Below, piece after piece: positions 58,519 through 64,000 of a stretch of 64,000 nucleotides of DNA. Source of the stretch: VXYL01 sp965199875. Its GTDB lineage: Bacteria > Pseudomonadota > Gammaproteobacteria > Pseudomonadales > Azotimanducaceae. Position 1 is the first letter of the stretch. Each line of letters begins with the position of its first letter. Under the pieces are notes generated by a model. That model saw only the letters and a list, made by a program, of their open reading frames with translations. It was not told where the DNA came from and did not search any database. Location of the stretch: positions 124,001 through 188,000 of the forward strand of contig OZ241346.1 of assembly GCA_965199875.1 (NCBI GenBank). The letters run 5' to 3'. The translations under genes were made by a program, and so were the position numbers.

Positions 58519-60135
58519 CTAGGTCCGGAGGCTTGTCAGAAGTTGGTCCGCCAGGCGCAGGCTGAGTGCAGCTATGGTCAGCGTCGGGTTGGCGGTGCCG
58601 GAGGTTGGGAACGCGCCGGAACCGACGACGTACAGATTGTCGTGCTCGTGGCTGCGCAAGTGGCGGTCCACCACCGACGCTTTCGCGTCGTTGCCCATGC
58701 GGCAGGTGCCGATGATGTGTCCTGCGCCTTGGAACTCGTCCATGTGCCGAGCGGACGTGGACGCGAGCCTGGCGAACACCTCGTCGTGGGCCTGCCTGGC
58801 CGCCGCCAGGCCGCGACGGGCGTAGTCGCCGATGTCGTAGTGCATCCTGGGCAGGGGGACGCCGTAGCGATCCTTTTCGTCTTCGTCCAGCGCGATGCGG
58901 TTTCCTGCCTGCGGCAGCTGCTCCACCAGCGACGCCAGCTGGACGTGCCGCGCCGTCTGATGGCGCACCGCTTCGCGCAGCGCCTTGCCGCGCAGGCCTT
59001 GGCGGGCAAGATCGTCGGCGGCGGTGGCGACGCCGCCGGTGGGCCAGTTCCAGCCGTCGTTGGAGATCTGCGTGCGGAAACTGCCGCGCTCTTGGCGCTC
59101 CGCGCCGTCGCGCAGATTCTCGATGCCGGACGTGGAGATCGGGCCGCGGTAGGGCCACACCGGTTCCCCCGCCAGCGCCCAGCTTAGCTGGATGGGGTGG
59201 TCCATGAGGTTGCGGCCGACTTGATCCGAGGCGTTCGCCACGCCTTTCGGATTGCGCTCGGAGCGCGAATGCAAGAGCAGCCGCGGGGTCTCGACGGCGT
59301 GGGCGGCGAGCACGTAGACGCGGCCCCGGGCGACGGCGCTGCTCATGTCCGGCCGGCGCAGGCGAATGCCGGAGACGCGGTTGTCCGCGTCCGTCTCGAT
59401 GGTGGTCGCGGTGGTGTTCTCGTGCAGCGCGGCGCCTAGACGCTCGGCCTTGGCGACGTGCGCGCTGGCGTCGTACTTGGCGCCGATGGGGCAGATGGGG
59501 ATGCAGCTTGCGCTGCCGCAGCAGGCCGGGCGGCCATCGAAGGCGACGGCGTTGCGCGCTTGCGGCGTGGCGGAAACCGCGTAGGCGCTGTCGGCCAGGC
59601 GGCGTTGGAACACCCGGTCGAGATAGCTCGTCGGAATGGCCGGCATCGCCAAAGGTCCGGAACGCGGCGAGCCCAGGTCGTCGGCCGAGTTTCCGGCAAC
59701 GCCGAGTTCGTATTCTGCCTGCTGGTAGAAGGGCGCCAGGTCGGCGTAGCCGATGGGCCAGTCCACGCCGCGCCCGTAGCTGCTGCGCAGTCGAAAGTCG
59801 TTGGGCAGGAAGCGCAGGCAGGTGCCCAGCCAGTGCCAGCTGGTGCCGCCGACGGCTTTCAAGTAGGTGCTCTTGAACTTGTCGGGGCCGGATTGGCGAT
59901 ACCAGTGGCCGGCATCCTGGGAGATGGGAAAGTCCGCCGTGGCGGTGCGCGGATAGGGGCTCTCCGGCGTCTTCGCCGGCGCGGCGGCGAAGGTCTCCAG
60001 CGCCTGCTGGCGATCGATTCGCGGCCCGGCCTCGACGATGGCAACGCCCACCCCTGCTTGTGCCAGCCGCGTCGCCAGCAAGGCGCCAGCAATGCCGGAA
60101 CCGACCACCACCGCGTCCGTTTCGATCTCCAGCAC
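58519..60135 (-). CDS. GMC-family FAD-dependent oxidoreductase
   Basis: 538-aa flavoprotein (glucose-methanol-choline family), likely the catalytic subunit of a membrane-linked sugar or alcohol dehydrogenase. FAD motif DAVVVGSGIAGALLATRLA, KAVGGTSWHW, a Cys-rich ferredoxin-like patch CCGSASCIPICPIG, and C-terminal GTANPTLTIAAL with the catalytic His-rich HIIGTCRMG upstream. It starts with GTG 60135 after GAGGACAGG. It follows the PQQ-like blade protein and the small-subunit gene in a leftward operon. Such enzymes pass electrons to a cytochrome c or quinone; no cytochrome subunit is directly adjacent. Confidence 0.88.
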   Translation of the reverse strand: MLEIETDAVVVGSGIAGALLATRLAQAGVGVAIVEAGPRIDRQQALETFAAAPAKTPESPYPRTATADFPISQDAGHWYRQSGPDKFKSTYLKAVGGTSWHWLGTCLRFLPNDFRLRSSYGRGVDWPIGYADLAPFYQQAEYELGVAGNSADDLGSPRSGPLAMPAIPTSYLDRVFQRRLADSAYAVSATPQARNAVAFDGRPACCGSASCIPICPIGAKYDASAHVAKAERLGAALHENTTATTIETDADNRVSGIRLRRPDMSSAVARGRVYVLAAHAVETPRLLLHSRSERNPKGVANASDQVGRNLMDHPIQLSWALAGEPVWPYRGPISTSGIENLRDGAERQERGSFRTQISNDGWNWPTGGVATAADDLARQGLRGKALREAVRHQTARHVQLASLVEQLPQAGNRIALDEDEKDRYGVPLPRMHYDIGDYARRGLAAARQAHDEVFARLASTSARHMDEFQGAGHIIGTCRMGNDAKASVVDRHLRSHEHDNLYVVGSGAFPTSGTANPTLTIAALSLRLADQLLTSLRT

Positions 60136-60184
60136 TTTGCCTGTCCTCGCGGAACCCGCGGTCCTTGCCGAACCGTTGGCGGAG

Positions 60185-60517
60185 TCAGCCGTGGGAGGCG
60201 CTCGATGCGGCGGCGGCCTGTTCTTGCGCGGCCTTGATGGCGGCGATCGCCACCGGCGTCTGGTTGGCGGAGCCGATGGTGCAGGCGTCGAAACCGAGCC
60301 CGGGCAGTTCGTTCTGCCAAAGAACGCTGCCGGAATCGGCGTTGAGCGCGTACAAGATGCCCCGGGAGTAGGCGAAGACGCCATCCGGCTCCACCACGAC
60401 GTTGGTGAAGCCGCGTCCCTTGAGGGACGTGCGCCACAGTTCCTTGCCGTCTTCCTTGCGCAGGCACACGACGTGCCCCTTGATGCCAAGATAGAGGCGT
60501 TTCGGGTCCGGCTGCAT
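60185..60517 (-). CDS. Small PQQ-like beta-propeller repeat protein
   Basis: 110 aa. It contains about two propeller-blade repeats: LYLGIKGHVVCLRKEDGKELW and GVFAYSRGILYALNADSGSV, followed by LWQNELPG. This is much shorter than the six- to eight-bladed proteins of the PQQ-dehydrogenase or BamB type. No signal peptide is evident. ATG 60517 has GAGGAAACG upstream. Coded between the dehydrogenase small subunit and the GMC subunit. Might form a propeller by oligomerisation, or be an accessory protein; role unknown. Confidence 0.75.
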   Translation of the reverse strand: MQPDPKRLYLGIKGHVVCLRKEDGKELWRTSLKGRGFTNVVVEPDGVFAYSRGILYALNADSGSVLWQNELPGLGFDACTIGSANQTPVAIAAIKAAQEQAAAASSASHG

Positions 60518-60536
60518 GGCTCGTTTCCTCGGTGGG

Positions 60537-60959
60537 TTAAGGGTTCCCATGCCGAAGCGTAGGAGCTTCGGCCCAAGCGCCGGGCAGACCGCAGACGCTT
60601 GGCGGCGTGGCGAAGTCCACGGTGCGCCACGCCAAAGAGTCGTGGAACTTGGCCACGGTTGGCGTGGGCGTCGTCGGCAGAACGCCGCTGTACCAGGCCG
60701 AGACGATCTGCACAGCAAGTTTCTCGGCAACGTCGTTGCTGTCTCCGAGCGTCTCGACTTCCGCCCCTTGGGCGATGAGCGCTTGCAGCAGGGCGCTGGC
60801 GAACTGCCGATCCAAGCGCTCCGGCGGATAGCCGGTCAACTCCCCCGACAGCGAGACGAAGGCCGCCAGTGCATGGCCGCTGACCACGTTTGCCGCGACC
60901 GCGAACCCAGGCAGCAGCGAAAAGGCGGCGATCAAGCGGCGGCGGGAGGACGAGAGCAT
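60537..60959 (-). CDS. Sugar/alcohol dehydrogenase small subunit (Tat-type signal)
   Basis: 140-aa small subunit of the gluconate 2-dehydrogenase subunit 3/sorbitol dehydrogenase type. The N-terminal SSRRRLIAAFSLLPGFAVAA resembles a twin-arginine signal (RRRLI). The body shows FVSLSGELTGYPPERLD, AWYSGVLP and FHDSLAWRTVDFATPPSVCG, which are family hallmarks. It would escort the folded GMC flavoprotein to the periplasm. It lies 37 bases after the dioxygenase gene and 19 bases before the blade protein. Confidence 0.8.
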   Translation of the reverse strand: MLSSSRRRLIAAFSLLPGFAVAANVVSGHALAAFVSLSGELTGYPPERLDRQFASALLQALIAQGAEVETLGDSNDVAEKLAVQIVSAWYSGVLPTTPTPTVAKFHDSLAWRTVDFATPPSVCGLPGAWAEAPTLRHGNP

Positions 60960-60996
60960 GTCTGCCGCGACGCCGGTGCCGAGTGCTGCCGCACCT

Positions 60997-62235
60997 CTAG
61001 CCGCCGGGGCTGCCGGACTGCCGTTCGCCGTCGCCGCCCATGCGCTTGGCGGCGGCGCGCCGATGCGCGCCCCAGGGATGCATGACGCCAGCGCCGGCCG
61101 GCCAGACTCCGGGGTCCGCTTTCACGCGGCGACAGATGTGCTTGCCGTGGGGCGTCAAGGTTTCCCAGACGTCGTGCGGCATGGTCTTCTTCATGGCCTC
61201 GCGCTTCGGCAGCCAGGGTGCGCCGTACTCGACGTTCGGCAGCGCCCGCACCTCGCGGCTCAGGTTCGGCGTGGCGCCGTGCCAGGCACGGTTGTCGCGG
61301 AACACGCCAGCGCCGGCCGGAGCGCCCACGAGGGTCGACAGGCGCATCCACTCCGGTTCGTCGGCGGGCGGGGGAGGGCGCATCTGCCAGGTATGCGAGC
61401 CGAGAATCTGGCGGATCGGGCCGTTCTCCCAAGTGAGATCGCACATGGCAAAGTTTATGGTGACCACTGGCGGCGTGAAGTCGACGATGCGCCGCCGGGT
61501 CGCGTTGTCGATCGCTTCGCCGTCGTCGACCGTTCGCACTTCGATGCCGAGCGCCTTCGCCGCCTCGATGCGCTCTGGCGACAGCGCGTTGGACTCGCCG
61601 ACGTCCGCGTGCAGGTGCTGGTACTCGACGGCACCCGGCAGGCAAAGATCGCCCCCGGCGCCCAGCACCAGATAATCCTCGCTGCCGAATATCTCCGCGA
61701 GGATGGGCGTCGTCGTCGGCAGATCGACCATCGCCGCCCACTCTTCCTCGTGCAGCATCTGCCGCGAGGCCGAAGACGTGCCGTAGCTGTAGCGGTGGGG
61801 CAGGCGGCCGCTCTCCGTCGCGTACTTGCGCCGCCCGCTGCCTGGCACTTCGAGGATCTGCCGAAGCGCCCGGGCGCTGCCTTCGCGGAAGCGTGCCAGA
61901 TGCTCTTCGTCGAGCAGGTCTCGCACCACCACGAAACCGTCCCGATGGAAGATCCGCGCGGCGCGCTGCACTTCGTCTGGCGAGCAGATCTCCAGCCCGC
62001 GGATGCCGTTGTCGCGCTTCAACCGCGAGCGCAGGCGCTCGACTTCCGGGTCGTCGTAGACGCGCCGGCCAGGCGCCCGCGGGTCCGGCACGCCGAATCC
62101 GCGCTGCTCCGGGAACGGGCGACCGTGCTCGTCCACGGTCTCGTTCACCGGGGTCGTCTCGTCCCAGCCCACGGCGGTTTCGCCATGGACTTCGAGGGCG
62201 GCCAGTTCCGCGCCTGCGGTGGATTCGCCTGTCAC
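60997..62235 (-). CDS. Phytanoyl-CoA dioxygenase-family protein
   Basis: 412-aa Fe(II)/2-oxoglutarate oxygenase. The iron site is visible as HLHADVGE (HxD) and the distal RAWHGATPNLSREVR (His plus 2-oxoglutarate-binding Arg). FHRDGFVVVRDLLDEEHLARF begins the double-stranded beta-helix domain. An N-terminal extension of about 80 residues precedes it. It starts with GTG 62235 after AGGAAC. The substrate is probably a small hydrophobic or natural-product compound. It heads the leftward run that continues with the dehydrogenase genes. Confidence 0.82.
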   Translation of the reverse strand: MTGESTAGAELAALEVHGETAVGWDETTPVNETVDEHGRPFPEQRGFGVPDPRAPGRRVYDDPEVERLRSRLKRDNGIRGLEICSPDEVQRAARIFHRDGFVVVRDLLDEEHLARFREGSARALRQILEVPGSGRRKYATESGRLPHRYSYGTSSASRQMLHEEEWAAMVDLPTTTPILAEIFGSEDYLVLGAGGDLCLPGAVEYQHLHADVGESNALSPERIEAAKALGIEVRTVDDGEAIDNATRRRIVDFTPPVVTINFAMCDLTWENGPIRQILGSHTWQMRPPPPADEPEWMRLSTLVGAPAGAGVFRDNRAWHGATPNLSREVRALPNVEYGAPWLPKREAMKKTMPHDVWETLTPHGKHICRRVKADPGVWPAGAGVMHPWGAHRRAAAKRMGGDGERQSGSPGG

Positions 62236-62352
62236 CGAAGTTCCTGAGCAGCCAGCACGGCGCCAATGATAGTGGAGTTGCGACTCATGTCGACAGCGTC
62301 GCTCGACTGCGCAGGAGGGCAGCTTGGCGTGCAGCGAGGGGCGTTGCGGATG

Positions 62353-64000
62353 CTACTCGGCGCCGGTCGACTCCGCGCCCTCCGCGTCCAGATAGCGAAA
62401 GCTGAGCGTTCCGAAGAGCATCTCGTCCCAGGACTGGCGGCCCCAAGGCACGGCGCGGCTCGGGTCCGGGTTGGCTGGGTTCTGCGCCGAGTTGTCCCAC
62501 CAGGTGGTGTGAACCACCCGGGTTCCCGCGGGCAGCACCTTGGGCTGCTGCAACACGTAGCTGGTCTGCCAGTTGAAGTCGTAGTTCGGCACCCGCAGCA
62601 GCAGTTCCTCGCTGCCGTCGGGGTAGAAGGCGCGGAACTCGCTTGCCTTGCCTCGGTAGTGGGCGTGGGGCAGCAGGTCGTACACCAGAATGTCGCGCTT
62701 GAAGGTGCGCTCGGCGATGTCGCTGTGCGCCTTGGCATGGGGCGGTATGAGGATGCGGGTGTTCATCAGCACGGCGCCTTCGAGGCGGTGCTCGGGCGGT
62801 TCCTCGTGGAAGTACAGGCCGAGCTTGGAGCGGTCCGTCACCGCCTTGCCGTAGGGCGTGTAGTGCATCTGGAACACCACCACGGCGCCCGGCGGCAGCA
62901 GCGTGCCCGTGCCGTCGGGGTACTCGTCCACCACCATGCCGGGAACGTAGCCGCCCAGGCTGCCTCTGCTGGCGAAGCCCCGGCGTCTTTGGCCGTCGAT
63001 CGGGTTGCCGAGGGCATCCACCTTCCGCTGGCCCTCGGCTTCGGCCTCGGGCACCACGAACTGCGTGATCACGTGGTGCAAGGCCGCCCGGTCGCCAGGC
63101 AGGATCTCCTGCCCGCGTATCCACACTGGCCGGTTCAGCGGATTGCGCACGCGCTGGTACTGGTATTCGACGACGCCGCTGGCGGGCACGTCGAACGCTG
63201 GAATGTCGAGCACCAGGTCGGGTTCGCCCAGCTGCCACTGCGGCCAGCGGTCCGGCAGCGTGGCCAGCGCATCTTCGCCTTCGCCGCGCGGGGCGCCTGC
63301 TTCCACCCAGTGGACGATGGTTCGGATCTCGTCGGCGCTCAGGGAGCGATCGTTGGCGAAGCTTCCGTGCGCGGGGTCCGCATGCCACGGCGGCATTCGC
63401 CGCGTGCGCAGCACTTCGCGGATCATCGGCGCGAAACCGCGAACCATCGGGTAGCCGGTCATGGCCCACGGGCCGATGCCGCCGTCGCGGTGGCAGGTGA
63501 CGCAGTTCTCGGCGAGGATCGGCGCAATGTGCTCGGTGTAGGTGAGCGCCTCCGCGCTCCCGGCGCCAGCGTTCGCCAGAGGACACGCGCCGGATACCGT
63601 GCTCGTCTTCGGTTCGCGGCCGGCCAGAAACTCGTCGAGCGCCGCCTCGACATCGCTGCCGCCGCGGTATGCCAAACGCCAGCTGCCGGTGTCGATGATC
63701 AACGTTTCGCCGGCGTGCCGAAGGCGCAGCGATTCGCCAATGATGCCGGCGTGGTCGATCAGCACCGGCGTCTTGGCAGCGATGCCGTCTCGGGAGATGC
63801 CCTCCGAGTTCAGCATCAGGAACACCACGTCGCGTTCCGCATGATTGGCGGCCGCCGACTCGAAACGCGCCTGATCGGCGGCGAAGGAGGCGCAGCGCGC
63901 GCTGTGCGCCATCAGCACCACGGCGCGGGCGTCGGAGAGGTAGTGCAGTTCCACGGCCTCGCCGTGGTGATCGAGCAGCTCGAAGTTTTCCACCCGCTCG
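62353..64000 (-). CDS. Thioredoxin-like / cytochrome c / copper-monooxygenase-like protein, 5' end beyond the window
   Basis: At least 546 residues. It opens with a peroxiredoxin-like domain lacking a CxxC pair (about 1-125, HYLSDARAVVLMAHSARCAS). A c-type haem site CVTCH follows (about 165), with surrounding MPPWHADPAHGSF. The C-terminal half resembles the peptidylglycine/dopamine monooxygenase copper domains, with ligand motifs HHVITQF, QMHYTPYG and PHAHYRG. The frame runs through the window edge (ERVENFELL), so the start is outside; GTG 63993 is probably internal. Such proteins are periplasmic oxidases of uncultured marine bacteria. Substrate unknown. Confidence 0.75.
   Translation of the reverse strand, partial: ERVENFELLDHHGEAVELHYLSDARAVVLMAHSARCASFAADQARFESAAANHAERDVVFLMLNSEGISRDGIAAKTPVLIDHAGIIGESLRLRHAGETLIIDTGSWRLAYRGGSDVEAALDEFLAGREPKTSTVSGACPLANAGAGSAEALTYTEHIAPILAENCVTCHRDGGIGPWAMTGYPMVRGFAPMIREVLRTRRMPPWHADPAHGSFANDRSLSADEIRTIVHWVEAGAPRGEGEDALATLPDRWPQWQLGEPDLVLDIPAFDVPASGVVEYQYQRVRNPLNRPVWIRGQEILPGDRAALHHVITQFVVPEAEAEGQRKVDALGNPIDGQRRRGFASRGSLGGYVPGMVVDEYPDGTGTLLPPGAVVVFQMHYTPYGKAVTDRSKLGLYFHEEPPEHRLEGAVLMNTRILIPPHAKAHSDIAERTFKRDILVYDLLPHAHYRGKASEFRAFYPDGSEELLLRVPNYDFNWQTSYVLQQPKVLPAGTRVVHTTWWDNSAQNPANPDPSRAVPWGRQSWDEMLFGTLSFRYLDAEGAESTGAE

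Overview
High-GC, densely packed bacterial chromosome segment. The gene set points to a gammaproteobacterium: selA-selB-selC, a glutathione reductase, a long-form QueF, a DUF1285 protein, an imuA-imuB-dnaE2 mutagenesis operon, MurF, and an electron-transfer flavoprotein pair. The tandem-repeat NHL/leucine-rich-repeat surface protein and several Uma2 and ATP-binding accessory genes are common in uncultured, often marine or host-associated lineages. No species-level identification is possible from the sequence alone.

Layout. 1-2.9 kb: the end of an acyl-CoA carboxylase carboxyltransferase, a solitary Vsr endonuclease and a MaoC-type dehydratase. 2.9-12.9 kb: an accessory block lying against the 3' end of the selenocysteine tRNA gene (selC). 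It holds two Uma2-family proteins, a run of three putative envelope or surface genes (coiled-coil membrane protein, FN3/OmpA-like lipoprotein, NHL-LRR repeat protein), a 29-codon tsaD scrap, two copies of a short AT-rich repeat, and an ATP-binding protein lacking its usual N-terminal domain. 12.9-16.2 kb: selC, selB and selA, transcribed leftward. 16.4-21.5 kb: a hydroxyisobutyrate-dehydrogenase-type enzyme, a Ser/Thr kinase, ugd coupled to a HExxH/TPR protein, and an orphan HicB. 21.6-26.1 kb: gorA, an alkaline phosphatase and a Na+/amino-acid symporter. 26.2-31.8 kb: imuA-imuB-dnaE2 behind a promoter whose spacer is a LexA box. The same intergenic region also faces a rightward two-gene module (a frameshifted HEPN-like gene and a KGGVGR-variant ATPase).

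33.7-44.8 kb: an efflux cluster of an adaptor lipoprotein, an RND pump, a second RND pump fused in one frame to an ABC ATPase, an ABC permease and an MFS transporter. 44.8-54.5 kb: mostly housekeeping genes (queF, outer-membrane protein, etfB, etfA, pyrB, sppA, murF, a moaA-like gene, DUF1285). 54.6-58.4 kb: an SbcD-like nuclease, an SbcC/YhaN-like ATPase and a VapC-type PIN toxin in one tight operon. The ATPase ends in what looks like the toxin-binding tail of a VapB/FitA antitoxin. 58.5-64 kb: a leftward oxidative cluster (GMC dehydrogenase, PQQ-like blade protein, dehydrogenase small subunit, phytanoyl-CoA dioxygenase-like protein, thioredoxin/cytochrome/copper-monooxygenase-like protein).

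The strongest candidates for new biology are the ATPase-antitoxin-tail fusion next to VapC and the RND-ABC fusion transporter. The HEPN/KGGVGR module beside an SOS promoter and the recombination scars around selC come next.
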